Shown: piece after piece, positions 16,801 to 24,497 of the stretch
How positions within the stretch are numbered: position 1 is the stretch's first letter
Layout of the letters: each line of letters opens with the position of its first letter
Origin: Tychonema litorale BBK16
Lineage (GTDB): Bacteria > Cyanobacteriota > Cyanobacteriia > Cyanobacteriales > Microcoleaceae
Reading direction: 5' to 3'
Assembly (NCBI RefSeq): GCF_021648855.1
Contig: NZ_JAKJHX010000076.1
Span: forward strand, 1 to 26,786
Length of the DNA: 26,786 bases
Notes under the pieces: generated by a model
What the model was told of the DNA's origin: nothing
Databases searched by the model: none
The model's input: the letters and a program-made list of their open reading frames with translations, nothing else
Made by a program: the position numbers and the translations under genes

Positions 16801-17953
16801 AAGTAATTTTGCCTCACGTTAAAAACCTCGCAAATACGGGGAAAGCTGAAATGCCAATCCCGTGGTAATCAGAAGAAATAAAAAGCTTTTGACACCGTAC
16901 AGCGTAGAGAGTGAGACTAGATTACAATGAAAAAAGCAATCTAGAATATAATCTCTCCAAGAGTGTGGGGGCGCGTATGACAAGTACCTTCTATGGCTAC
17001 TCAGGTTTCTACGGTGAGCATTGTTTAAGGTCAAGCCTTGAGTACATTTACGCGAAATACCTGGACTACATGAAAATTGGCTGGACATACGAGCATAAAA
17101 CTTATTTACTCTCGAATGAAGTTCGGTACAAACCAGACTTCCTTCTTGAAAATGGTGAGTATGTCGAAATTAAAGGCACTTTTAATTATCAAAGTGACTT
17201 GCCAAAAATTCAGCGTTTTGAGTCTGAGTACAATGCAAAAGTTACGATCATTCAAGAAAAGGGCTTAAGACAACTCATCAAGGATACTCCTTTTGTATTT
17301 GAGCATTTGAAACAGGAATGGAAATCTCATGCTAAGGTAAGAGGCATGGATAATTTCGGAAAGAGAAATCCTATGTATGGTGTTACTCAATCTGAAAGTA
17401 CCAAAGCCAAAATCAAAGCTAAGGCGAATGCAAGATTTGCCGACCCTAGTTTTAAAGAGAAGTTTCTCAATAGTCCCAAGCGAAAAGCATACCATGAGTC
17501 ACGCAAGGGAAAGAAAACAGGTGCGTTAGTACCTAGATTTATTCTTACTTGTGAATTTTGTCAGAACAGTTTTGAAGTTATACAACACAAAGTATCCAAG
17601 CGTCGCTTTTGTTCAAAAAATTGCTCTGTCCAATCGCAGCATGGAAAAACTTCAACAACTAATTCTGATATTCAAACATTAGCTCATACTTTTGCCTTGG
17701 ATAATTATGAAGCCCTCTTATCTGTAAAGTTGAATAACCTAAAAGAGCTTTTTCAACCTTTACATGACTCAATACAAAAAGAAAATAACATTCTGGATAT
17801 CAGAACAATATCTCAGATTGTTACAGGTAAGCCATGTAGCAGAAAGGAACTCCTCTATTATTTGAGGGAATACGCGCAAAAGGTACGCGGAGCTACTGCG
17901 AAAAATCAAGCAGTAGAACTAGAGGATAAAAAGCCTTTAGGATAACAAAACTG
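16801..17953 (+). mobile_element. Group I intron interrupting nrdJ
   Basis: This 1153-nt insertion is removed precisely by joining 16800 to 17954. Exon 1 ends in T. Its last bases CGTGTGGT (16793-16800) pair with an internal guide GCCTCACG (16811-16818), leaving the U.G wobble at the splice site and one T-T mismatch (P1). The intron ends in G (17953), as expected for omega-G. A P2-like hairpin (CCTCG 16826-16830 with CGGGG 16837-16841), a P6-like stem (16869-16875 with 16886-16892) and an R-like GAGACTAGA near 16913 follow. I could not place the P7 3' strand (S element) with confidence. Group I introns in cyanobacterial ribonucleotide reductase genes are established knowledge. Confidence 0.75.
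16977..17945 (+). CDS. Intron-encoded homing endonuclease (PD-(D/E)XK with NUMOD3)
   Basis: A 322-aa protein within the nrdJ intron. N-terminal half: LRSSLEYIYAKYL, then VRYKPDFLLENGEYVEIKG (about 50-68 from the chosen start), a PD-(D/E)XK nuclease core. Next is a NUMOD3-type DNA-binding motif (NPMYGVTQSESTKAKI), then a zinc-ribbon-like segment with CEFC and CSKNC, and a C-terminal helical region (ISQIVTGKPCSRKELLYYLR) suited to DNA binding. It should cut intronless nrdJ and so spread the intron. I prefer ATG 16977, preceded by a G-rich tract; a GTG at 16911 would overlap the conserved intron core. The stop lies eight bases before the intron's 3' end. Confidence 0.8.
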   Translation: MTSTFYGYSGFYGEHCLRSSLEYIYAKYLDYMKIGWTYEHKTYLLSNEVRYKPDFLLENGEYVEIKGTFNYQSDLPKIQRFESEYNAKVTIIQEKGLRQLIKDTPFVFEHLKQEWKSHAKVRGMDNFGKRNPMYGVTQSESTKAKIKAKANARFADPSFKEKFLNSPKRKAYHESRKGKKTGALVPRFILTCEFCQNSFEVIQHKVSKRRFCSKNCSVQSQHGKTSTTNSDIQTLAHTFALDNYEALLSVKLNNLKELFQPLHDSIQKENNILDIRTISQIVTGKPCSRKELLYYLREYAQKVRGATAKNQAVELEDKKPLG

Positions 17954-19024
17954 GAAATCATTGGCTCTAACTTCCACTGTAATCTTTCTGAGGTTCATCT
18001 CAATCAAATCGACCCTTACAACTTCAAAGAACAAGAAGAAGCTTTCACCGCCGCAGGTTTATCTGTCGCGGTACTTCTCAATCACAAATTTAGCGAACCG
18101 CGCTATCAATACAGCCGCGAATTAGACCCGATTGTCGGCGTTTCTTTCACAGGATTGTTCGATTTCTTTGTTCATGCTTTTGGGGTTGAGTGGTTGCGCT
18201 GGTGGGTGGAAGGCCGCCCGCAAACTGACCAAGGAATGGCGTTTAAACAGCGGGAAGAAGAGTATTTGACTGGTTGGCGAGAGATTGTGAATCGCGTAGT
18301 ATGGGATTATTGCGATCGGCATTCTTTAAAACGCCCAAATCGCTGCACCACCGTTCAACCATCGGGTACAAAATCTCTGCTGACAGGTGCTTCTCCCGGC
18401 TGGCATCCCCCCAAATCCCAGCGTTTCATTCGCCGGATCACTTTCGGCAAAAACGACCCTGTAGCCCTCGCCTGCATCGACTACGGATACAACGTAATTC
18501 CATCGCAATCGGACAAAGATGAAAACGGCAATTTGCTGAATAATCCCTTCGATGAACGCTGTACGGAATGGCTGGTAGAAATACCCGTTGCTGTGAGTTG
18601 GGCGGATTTGCCCGGTGCCGATGAAATTGAGATTAACAAATTCTCAGCGGCGGCACAAATGGACTTTTATATGCAAGTGCAAAAGTTCTACGTGCGACAC
18701 AACACCAGCGCGACGATTGAGTTGCGGGAAAATGAAGTTGAAAGCTTGGGTACGCGGATTTACGAAGCGATTCGCGATGACGAAGGCTACATTTCCGCCG
18801 CACTTTTGTCTCGCTTTGATGCCCTGGAAACTTTCCCACGTTTGCCTTTTGAACCGATTGAAAAGGCAACTTACGAGACGATGTTGAAAGACGTTTTAGT
18901 GCGTCGTCAAATCGATGTTTTTCAGGTAGCACTGAGTCGTTATGACTTGGGTGAAATGATGGATTCTGGGCCTGCGGGCTGCGATTCTGATAAGTGTTTG
19001 ATGCCTGAGACTAAGACTATGTAA
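17954..19024 (+). CDS. nrdJ: Class II ribonucleotide reductase, exon 2
   Basis: Codons 414-769 of NrdJ. The exon begins GAA (the predicted catalytic Glu of NPCGE) and reads EIIGSNFHCNLSEV, with FTGLFDF and VQPSGTKSLLTGASPGWHPP downstream; this PSGTKS loop is typical of the substrate and cofactor region. The C-terminus GPAGCDSDKC supplies the mobile CxxxxC pair that re-reduces the active site, for which thioredoxin is the usual donor. The first in-frame ATG (18155) would omit about 67 residues, so exon 2 alone is not a functional gene. A strong terminator follows 13 bases after the stop. Confidence 0.9.
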   Translation, partial: EIIGSNFHCNLSEVHLNQIDPYNFKEQEEAFTAAGLSVAVLLNHKFSEPRYQYSRELDPIVGVSFTGLFDFFVHAFGVEWLRWWVEGRPQTDQGMAFKQREEEYLTGWREIVNRVVWDYCDRHSLKRPNRCTTVQPSGTKSLLTGASPGWHPPKSQRFIRRITFGKNDPVALACIDYGYNVIPSQSDKDENGNLLNNPFDERCTEWLVEIPVAVSWADLPGADEIEINKFSAAAQMDFYMQVQKFYVRHNTSATIELRENEVESLGTRIYEAIRDDEGYISAALLSRFDALETFPRLPFEPIEKATYETMLKDVLVRRQIDVFQVALSRYDLGEMMDSGPAGCDSDKCLMPETKTM

Positions 19025-19037
19025 TAGCCTTGAATGA

Positions 19038-19063
19038 AATCCCCCAAAAATGGGGGATTTTTT
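19038..19063 (+). terminator. Intrinsic terminator of nrdJ
   Basis: AATCCCCCA (19038-19046) pairs with TGGGGGATT (19051-19059) across a four-A loop and runs directly into T's (19058-19063). This is a textbook Rho-independent terminator. Confidence 0.88.
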
Positions 19064-19092
19064 ATGTTTGATTTCAGGTTAAAAAAAATGTC

Positions 19093-19146
19093 GGGCGGGT
19101 TCACCAACCATAATTGCATAAAATTAATAATCTCGTAAACCCGCCC
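19093..19146. repeat. Small inverted repeat (GGGCGGGTT/AACCCGCCC)
   Basis: Exact 9-bp arms at 19093-19101 and 19138-19146 enclose AT-rich sequence between the convergent nrdJ and LOG-family genes. It resembles a short interspersed palindromic unit, or could act as a terminator for the minus-strand gene. Confidence 0.55.
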
Positions 19147-19247
19147 TCACCCAACGACTAATTGTCACTCCCTCCCCATGTCCAGGAAGGGGTTATCTGA
19201 AAATTACCGAATCTACAGAACTTCATCCAATAACCAATAACCAATAA

Positions 19248-20315
19248 CTACTTTTGTTCTGGATGCGCTGCTTCCGGCGACGAGGCTCCCATTTGATTGA
19301 TAGTAGCAATTAGCTGATAAAGTCGTCCCAAATTCCGCTGGTTAAAATGCAAAATCAGGCGCGACAAATCAAATGTTTCATCTCCTACTTCTGCTGGTAA
19401 AGCTTGACTTTTTTCAATTTTTCCCTTGACTAAAATATCGCTGAAATCTGTATTTAAGCGATCGATATGATTGTCAGAAAGTTCAGATTTTAAGCGAATT
19501 ACCAGTTTTTCGTTCACGTAGCGACAGGAATGATAAACTAGATAAAAACTTGCGATCGCCTCGCAAGCTACCTCCACATTGTCAGTAATCGTATACAGGC
19601 TGCGATCGTCTGCTGAAATCAAGCCGCGACCACGCAATTGTTTTTGCACAAAAGCATCCCAATCGTACCAATAATCGCCTCCTGGTCGATCGAGTAATAC
19701 CAAAGGAGCAGGCCCAAACTTGCCCGTTTGAGTCAACGTCAGACACTCAAAAGCCTCGTCCAGAGTGCCAAAACCGCCAGGAAACAGAGCCAAACCATCA
19801 CTTTCCCGCAGAAAAAATAATTTGCGTGTGAAAAAATATTTAAAATTGAGGGCTTTGCGATCGCCCGCAATGAAAGGATTAGAACCTTGCTCAAAAGGCA
19901 ACTGAATATTCAGTCCAAAAGAATTTTCAGCAGTTGCGCCCTCATTCCCCGCTTGCATTATCCCCCCACCGCCGCCAGTAATCACCATAAAACCCTGCTG
20001 GGTAATAGCTGTAGCAAAATCTTTTGCCATCTGATATTCCAGCGATTCCGGGGACACCCTTGCCGAACCAAACATCACAATTTTGCGAACATGGCGGTAA
20101 GGATAAAACATCTGGAAAGCATTTTCCATATCTCGCAAAGACGACGAGATAATTTTCCAGTCTAGGCGATCTAGATCCTCTCCTGCCATTCGCACTATAG
20201 TAGAGAGCGATCGTCTGATCCACTCTTCGTGCTTTAACATTGGCAAGTGATTAATCAAATCTATCACTTCAGGCTGAAGGGATTCAAAAGCTTGACCAGA
20301 TGGAGAAGGAATCAT
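19248..20315 (-). CDS. LOG-family protein (TIGR00730-type nucleotide-binding)
   Basis: The 355-aa product has the LOG hallmarks: MFGSARVSP (81-89), the phosphate-binding glycine run TGGGGGIM (113-120) and PGGFGTLDE (179-187). LOG proteins are Rossmann-like phosphoribohydrolases that release bases such as cytokinins or adenine from nucleoside 5'-monophosphates; many are mislabelled lysine decarboxylases. This version is much longer than the roughly 180-aa plant-type enzyme, with about 75 extra residues before the core and over 100 after it, so its substrate may differ. The ATG start at 20315 is followed by a hydrophilic N-terminus with no signal peptide. Cytoplasmic, apparently monocistronic. 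Confidence 0.85.
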   Translation of the reverse strand: MIPSPSGQAFESLQPEVIDLINHLPMLKHEEWIRRSLSTIVRMAGEDLDRLDWKIISSSLRDMENAFQMFYPYRHVRKIVMFGSARVSPESLEYQMAKDFATAITQQGFMVITGGGGGIMQAGNEGATAENSFGLNIQLPFEQGSNPFIAGDRKALNFKYFFTRKLFFLRESDGLALFPGGFGTLDEAFECLTLTQTGKFGPAPLVLLDRPGGDYWYDWDAFVQKQLRGRGLISADDRSLYTITDNVEVACEAIASFYLVYHSCRYVNEKLVIRLKSELSDNHIDRLNTDFSDILVKGKIEKSQALPAEVGDETFDLSRLILHFNQRNLGRLYQLIATINQMGASSPEAAHPEQK

Positions 20316-20357
20316 GAATTTTTATGCAACTGCAAAAATTAATAGCCAGAGAGTAGC

Positions 20358-20387
20358 TGAAGTAAACCGGAGTTCCGATTTACTTCA
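20358..20387. promoter_or_regulatory. Hairpin between trxA and the LOG gene
   Basis: TGAAGTAAA (20358-20366) pairs with TTTACTTCA (20379-20387), with a further CGG/CCG pair inside a 4-nt loop. It lies upstream of the LOG-gene start and downstream of trxA on the minus strand. It could be a trxA terminator or leader element. No T-run clearly follows. Confidence 0.4.
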
Positions 20388-20495
20388 AATTTGTGCTACC
20401 CACCAGTAGCATTAAACTCAAACCTTGCACCATTGGCAATAATCTCTTTAAAAGCGGGCAAGATACCCACCTTACAATAAAATTTATTTTTTGTG

Positions 20496-20516
20496 GAACA
20501 GGCATTTTACCTGTTC
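20496..20516 (-). terminator. Hairpin just downstream of trxA
   Basis: GAACAGG (20496-20502) and CCTGTTC (20510-20516) form a 7-bp stem about 24 bases past the trxA stop on the minus strand. The following minus-strand sequence is A-rich rather than T-rich, so intrinsic termination is uncertain. Confidence 0.35.
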
Positions 20517-20540
20517 TTGAGAATGGCGCAAGATATGAAG

Positions 20541-20864
20541 TTAAATGTACTTTTCCAAAGTATTAGCCAGAGTAGTTTTTGGAACTGCCCCAACCACCAT
20601 ATCAACACGCTGACCGCCTTTAAATATCATCAGCGTTGGAATGCTGCGGATACCATATTGACTCGCCACGTTAGGATTTTCGTCGGTATTAACTTTTACT
20701 ACCTTCACCTGACCTTCAAATTGCTGGGCAATTTCGTCTACGACAGGAGCGACCATCCGACAAGGCCCGCACCAAGGAGCCCAAAAATCAACTAGAACTG
20801 GAACTTCACTCTCCAGCACTTCCTGCTTGAAGGTAGAGTCGGTTACTTGCGCGGCTGCTGACAT
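20541..20864 (-). CDS. trxA: Thioredoxin
   Basis: A 107-aa single-domain thioredoxin reducing disulfides in the cytoplasm. The active site is WCGPC (31-35) in [11 protein letters not shown], the buried DFW aspartate precedes it, and cis-Pro76 sits in SIPTLMIF. Length and motifs match canonical m/x-type bacterial thioredoxins. The ATG at 20864 has an AAGGA purine tract about ten bases upstream on the minus strand. It is a possible electron donor for the NrdJ C-terminal cysteine pair encoded nearby; that link is inference from the family, not from operon structure. Confidence 0.95.
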   Translation of the reverse strand: MSAAAQVTDSTFKQEVLESEVPVLVDFWAPWCGPCRMVAPVVDEIAQQFEGQVKVVKVNTDENPNVASQYGIRSIPTLMIFKGGQRVDMVVGAVPKTTLANTLEKYI

Positions 20865-21214
20865 TCCTAGCCATCCTTGTAAATATTATTTCTAAGTTAA
20901 TAAGTTTAGCAAAAAGTGTAATCAGTCGCACAAAATATTCTAGAAGGGAGCGGAAAGAAGAAAGAGGTGGCGATCCCAAAATTTCCAGTAAAGAGGCTCA
21001 AACCCTTACGAAATAAGTAAACACTAGAATTTCGGTACAAAAGGAACCGCCCAAACAGTAGTTCGGGCGGAGTGTGGTGTGAGGAGTGAACGGAAACTTG
21101 TGTCTCCGCTTACTCTATTGTGACACCTCGATCTCGATAATTCCACAACGTTATGTAAATTTCGGGACTATCCCACAAAGTTTGTCAAGATCAGCTCGTC
21201 ATTTACAAGGAAAT
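20865..21214. other. Intergenic region between guaB3 and trxA
   Basis: These 350 bases hold the trxA upstream region and the guaB3 downstream region, both genes being on the minus strand. The only clear structure is the CCGCCC/GGGCGG hairpin at 21047-21070. No coding sequence, tRNA or convincing promoter was identified. An open frame reading into guaB3 on the plus strand (from 21086) has no supporting features. Confidence 0.5.
21047..21070 (-). terminator. Candidate guaB3 terminator
   Basis: CCGCCC (21047-21052) pairs with GGGCGG (21065-21070). Read on the minus strand, the stem is followed by TTCCTTTTG, giving a moderate T-rich tail. It lies about 145 bases past the guaB3 stop. Confidence 0.45.
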
Positions 21215-22378
21215 CTACTTACCCATGCCCAACTGCTGAGCTTTCTGATAGACTTTACCCTCAGTAAGCAGAGAAGGAGCAATCACCACTTCCACTTGCT
21301 GCATTTCCTTAATGTTCTTAGCACCTAGAGTTCCCATGCTCGTTTTCAGAGCTCCCAGGAAGTTGTGAGTACCGTCATCGAGTTGGGCCGGTCCCCGGAG
21401 AATCTGCTCCAAAGTGCCAGTTGTCCCCACGCGAATCCGAGTGCCCCGTGGCAAAACCGGACTGGGAGTTGCCATACCCCAGTGAAAGCCCATACCGGGA
21501 GCTTCTGCTGCCCTGGCAAAGGGCGAGCCAATCATCACTCCGTCGGCGCCACAGGCGATGCACTTACAGATGTCGCCACCAGTAATTAAACCGCCATCAG
21601 CAATCACTGACACGTATTTGCCAGTTTCGCGATAGTAATCGTCCCGCGCTGCGGCACAGTCTGCTACTGCTGTTGCTTGGGGAACGCCGACACCCAACAC
21701 GCCGCGGGATGTGCAAGCAGCCCCTGGCCCGATGCCCACGAGGATGCCAGCAGCCCCAGTTTTCATTAAATTGAGGGCGACTTCGTAGGTGACGCAGTTG
21801 CCCAAAATTACTGGTATCGGCATCTCTTGACAAAATTGAGTTAAGTCTAGAGGCGTTATTGATTCGGGAGAAAGGAAAGCTGTTGACACTACAGTTGCTT
21901 GTACGAAAAATATATCGGCTCCTGCTGCTGCAACTGCTGAGCCGTATTTGCTCGCGCCGGCGGGGGTAGCGCTGACGGCGGCAATCCCTCCTGCATCTTT
22001 AATTTCTCTAATTCGCTGACCAATTAATTCTGGCTTGATCGGTTCTGCATAGAGTTGCTGCATCAGGGAGACGAATTCGTGGTTCCCGACTGAAGCGATG
22101 CGCTCTAATATTGGCTGGGGGTCGGCATAGCGGGTGTAAATTCCTTCTAGGTTGAGGACGCCCAGTGCTCCCAATTCCGATAGCAAAACGGCCATGCGGA
22201 CATCGACTACTCCGTCCATGGCGCTGGCGATGATCGGGATTTCGCGATCGATCCCGCCAATCTGCCACCGGGTGTCTGCCATACTCGGATCGAGGGTGCG
22301 CTGTCCGGGTACGAGCGCGATTTCATCTATGCCGTAAGCTCGGCGAGCACTTTTGCCCCGCCCAATTTCAATATTCAC
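21215..22378 (-). CDS. guaB3: GuaB3-family IMP dehydrogenase-related protein
   Basis: A 387-aa TIM-barrel enzyme of the GuaB3 family, related to IMP dehydrogenase (IMP to XMP, the committed step to GMP). It has the catalytic loop [15 protein letters not shown] with predicted catalytic Cys222, SAMDGVVDV near 52-60, and the phosphate-site segment [13 protein letters not shown] plus [14 protein letters not shown]. The CBS/Bateman domains of canonical IMPDH are absent. The N-terminus ([20 protein letters not shown]) is typical of GuaB3. The GTG start at 22378 has GGAAG about ten bases upstream. Whether it acts as a true IMPDH in this organism cannot be read from sequence, since a separate guaB is usually present. 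Confidence 0.9.
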   Translation of the reverse strand: MNIEIGRGKSARRAYGIDEIALVPGQRTLDPSMADTRWQIGGIDREIPIIASAMDGVVDVRMAVLLSELGALGVLNLEGIYTRYADPQPILERIASVGNHEFVSLMQQLYAEPIKPELIGQRIREIKDAGGIAAVSATPAGASKYGSAVAAAGADIFFVQATVVSTAFLSPESITPLDLTQFCQEMPIPVILGNCVTYEVALNLMKTGAAGILVGIGPGAACTSRGVLGVGVPQATAVADCAAARDDYYRETGKYVSVIADGGLITGGDICKCIACGADGVMIGSPFARAAEAPGMGFHWGMATPSPVLPRGTRIRVGTTGTLEQILRGPAQLDDGTHNFLGALKTSMGTLGAKNIKEMQQVEVVIAPSLLTEGKVYQKAQQLGMGK

Positions 22379-22460
22379 GCTGTTTCACTTCCACAATGTA
22401 TTTAAGATAGACTAACAAAATGTTAGCCTGCGTAGCAGCTTTAAAGATCGCACGACTCCT

Positions 22461-23355
22461 TTACTTTGGTTGGAGAAATCTTGTTGAAATACTCACCGTC
22501 CTCTTATGAGCGGTGATTCTTGACGCTTCACAGGGTTCTGCTACCGAAATAGTCTGACAATCCCTCTGCGCCCGTTTAGAGTCGTGGCGATTCCCCATCC
22601 CGACTTGAGCTATATTTCTAGCAGCATTTTCGTCTCTATCCTGCTCAGTACCGCAATTCAAACAAAGCACTGAGCGAATAGACAAATCGATTTTCCCCCA
22701 CTTAAACCCACAGTCCGAACAGACTTGGCTAGTCGGTTCCCATCGACTAATTACCTTGAATTCCCTACCAAACTTTTCCGACTTAGCCTCGCAAAGTGTT
22801 CGGAATTCGTACCATCCTTGCTGACTAATTGCTCTGGAAATTTTTCGATTCTTAACCATGCCATAAACATTTAAATTTTCCAGAATAATCACTTGGTTTT
22901 CGTTGACTATTTTGGTTGAAAGTTTGTGCAGGAAGTCTTTGCGAGTATCCGCAATTCGATTGTGCAGCTTGGCAATTCTAACTCGAGTTACATTCCGTCT
23001 TTTGGAATCTTTTGGCTGGCGAGCTAATTTGCGTTGCAGTTTGCGAATTTTCCGGTAAGGCTTTTTATAGCTAGGACTTTCGGTTTTCTCACCATTGCTC
23101 ATTACTGCAAAAGTTTTGATTCCTAGGTCGATTCCGATACTTGAGTTTTTAGCCTCAACCTGAATTGGCTGAACCTCTACGACAAAACTTAGGAAATAAT
23201 GGTTTGCACAGTCCTTGATTACTGTGACCGAACTCGGTTCAGACGGCAACTCCCTAGACCATATCGGATTGACAATTCCAATTTTGGCTAAGTAGACTCC
23301 ATTACCTTTGTTGTTGGCTGGTTGGGTAGAATCTATAACGATATCTGGCTTTCAT
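22461..23355 (-). pseudogene. tnpB: tnpB (IS200/IS605 family), internally deleted
   Basis: A TnpB-type RNA-guided nuclease gene. The true N-terminus survives as 17 codons starting MKARYRYRFYPT (23355 down to a stop at 23302-23304). In another frame it resumes as NGVYLAKIGIVNPIWSRELP and continues open to 22461. Roughly 100 or more residues of the N-terminal nucleic-acid-binding region are therefore missing and the frame is shifted. The remaining RuvC core is complete: GIDLGIK (Asp), IILENLNVYGM (Glu), the CSDC...CLNC zinc finger and DRDENAARNI (Asp). No tnpA is nearby, so it is IS1341-like. A remnant protein could start at a TTG near 23249. Confidence 0.8.
22484..22515 (-). ncRNA. Right-end hairpin of the tnpB element (possible omega-RNA 3' end)
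   Basis: On the minus strand CACCGCTC...GAG-CGGTG forms a stem (22494-22515 with a two-base bulge), followed by AGTATTTCAAC at 22493-22483. This AAGAATCnCCG...CGGnGAGT arrangement matches the orphan hairpins at 23537-23571 and 24373-24406. In TnpB systems the right end is transcribed as the guide scaffold, the guide being the flanking sequence. The tnpB frame reads through this end to a stop at 22461. Expression here is unproven. Confidence 0.45.
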
Positions 23356-23459
23356 GAGTATGCTAGAATTGGTCTGTTGCTAAATCATATCTTGGTTTGC
23401 GAGGTTGCTGAAAAAATGAATTTCCAAATTCTTGAGTTTAATTGAAGGAATACATTAGA

Positions 23460-23575
23460 AATCAAGAAAAGCCGGCCACTGAAGAAGGGGCTTGTATCCC
23501 ATTTTTTTGGTCATTGCAAGTGAGCTTCGTAGAACAAAGAATCCTCACGCCTGAAGGCCCGGTAGTGTCAAAACA
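23460..23575 (+). mobile_element. IS605-type end remnant (end repeat copy 2 plus right-end hairpin)
   Basis: Bases 23460-23516 repeat the sequence at 1-57 with a different hairpin insert. Immediately after, AAGAATCC (23537-23544) to AGTGTCAA (23564-23571) is a right-end-like hairpin. A frame across it reads VSFVEQRI, which resembles the C-terminus of other TnpB proteins. The two ends brought together without a gene look like a MITE-type or deleted derivative. It lies in the opposite orientation to the tnpB relic 105 bases away. Confidence 0.5.
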
Positions 23576-24226
23576 CTAACTCATCTGCTTTCTCAACTCT
23601 CTCAGCATTTTACTGCTACCATCAGTGAATGCTCGATCGACCAACTGAGGAATTAACTCCAAAATCGGTAAGTTAGGAAAAGTAGGACTGGTAGAGGATT
23701 CAACGTACTTCCCGTCGGTGAGAACGTTAATGGTAAATTTTTCTTCAGTATAGATCCACACTTCTGGAACTTCTAACGCTTCATAGATATCGAGAGCAGT
23801 CTGAGAGGTTACATCGGCTTCAATTGCCAAGTCAGGAGGCGGATCGACTGTCATATCTATTCTTTTGCGATCGCGCATTTTCTCAGCATTTTGAATATAA
23901 AAACAGGTATCGGGTTCGAGTCCTGCTTTTTTGGCTTTCTTTCTAAAGGTTGTCGAACCAAAGTCTTCCCAATCTCGCTCTTGGATATCGAGTAGAGCGA
24001 CAACTATGTGACCAATAATTCGGTGCGGTCTTTCGTGGATGGGGAGAGGTGACATAATTTCTAGTGTTCCTTTAATATAAGCGATTCTCGTTCTGATTCC
24101 TTCTGCTTCTCTTTCTGCTAAAATCGCTTCAAATTGCTCCCATGTGACATCGCGGATAGTCATTAAACTACCTGGGTTGAGCAGAATACTGTTAATGGGG
24201 ATTGTGACGGGTATGGTAGCAGTCAT
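23576..24226 (-). CDS. Uma2-family (DUF820) putative endonuclease
   Basis: A 216-aa member of the Uma2/DUF820 family, a PD-(D/E)XK-fold group greatly expanded in cyanobacteria. It shows the usual order: MTIRDVTWEQFEAIL, GTLEIMSPLPIHERPHRII, FGSTTFRKK, then PDTCFYI and the core PPPDLAIEADVTSQT (Asp and Glu predicted catalytic), ending VPEVWIY and LPILELIP. The N-terminus is about 20 residues longer than typical, so an internal Met22 start is possible. Biological function of the family is unclear; nuclease activity is predicted from fold. It is bracketed by two orphan IS605-type right-end hairpins in the opposite orientation. Confidence 0.85.
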   Translation of the reverse strand: MTATIPVTIPINSILLNPGSLMTIRDVTWEQFEAILAEREAEGIRTRIAYIKGTLEIMSPLPIHERPHRIIGHIVVALLDIQERDWEDFGSTTFRKKAKKAGLEPDTCFYIQNAEKMRDRKRIDMTVDPPPDLAIEADVTSQTALDIYEALEVPEVWIYTEEKFTINVLTDGKYVESSTSPTFPNLPILELIPQLVDRAFTDGSSKMLRELRKQMS

Positions 24227-24497
24227 AGGTTTGAATTACCTGAGATGGTGTTGGAGTTGCGATCGACTATTTTTTATTTCCTACGAATGAATACACATTT
24301 TTTTGATTCTATTCTAAATTATACCTGGTCAATGGCTACGACTCGAACCCCTTCTCCTGTTTTATATGTCTTAAGAATCCCCGTGCGTTCAGGCCGGGGA
24401 GTGTCAATCATAAAAATTCAGACAAAAGTAGTTAAGCGAATATCCAGCAGAAAATAGATACAATCAACTGAAGCACAAAAATAAAATTTGTAGAATT
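24227..24497. other. Intergenic region with an IS remnant
   Basis: This 271-base gap separates Uma2 (-) from the VOC gene (+). It contains only the orphan right-end hairpin at 24373-24406 and AT-rich flanks. A 70-codon open frame (24245-24457) runs through the hairpin and is not credible as a gene. Confidence 0.5.
24373..24406 (+). repeat. Orphan IS200/IS605-type right-end hairpin
   Basis: AAGAATCC followed by CCCCG (24379-24383) pairing with CGGGG (24395-24399), then AGTGTCAA. It closely matches 23537-23571 in order, spacing and terminal AGTGTCAA, but no tnpB lies next to it. It is a solo end left after deletion or a nonautonomous copy. Confidence 0.55.

Noticed and set aside
16801..17953. 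Intein in NrdJ
   Set aside because: The frame hits a stop (TAA) right after exon 1 and the inserted ORF has its own start and stop, so it is removed at the RNA level, not as protein.
18155..19024. Exon 2 of nrdJ as an independent gene starting at ATG 18155
   Set aside because: Conserved NrdJ sequence continues in frame upstream to 17954; this ATG is an internal methionine.
21086..21328. Plus-strand 80-codon frame near the guaB3 3' end
   Set aside because: It overlaps guaB3 coding sequence on the other strand and has no family resemblance or ribosome binding site.
24330..24370. tRNA-like T-arm sequence (GGGGTTCGAGTCG on the minus strand)
   Set aside because: No acceptor stem, anticodon arm or D arm could be built around it.
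24245..24457. 70-codon open frame upstream of the VOC gene
   Set aside because: It crosses the orphan IS605-type hairpin, and its composition and product look random.
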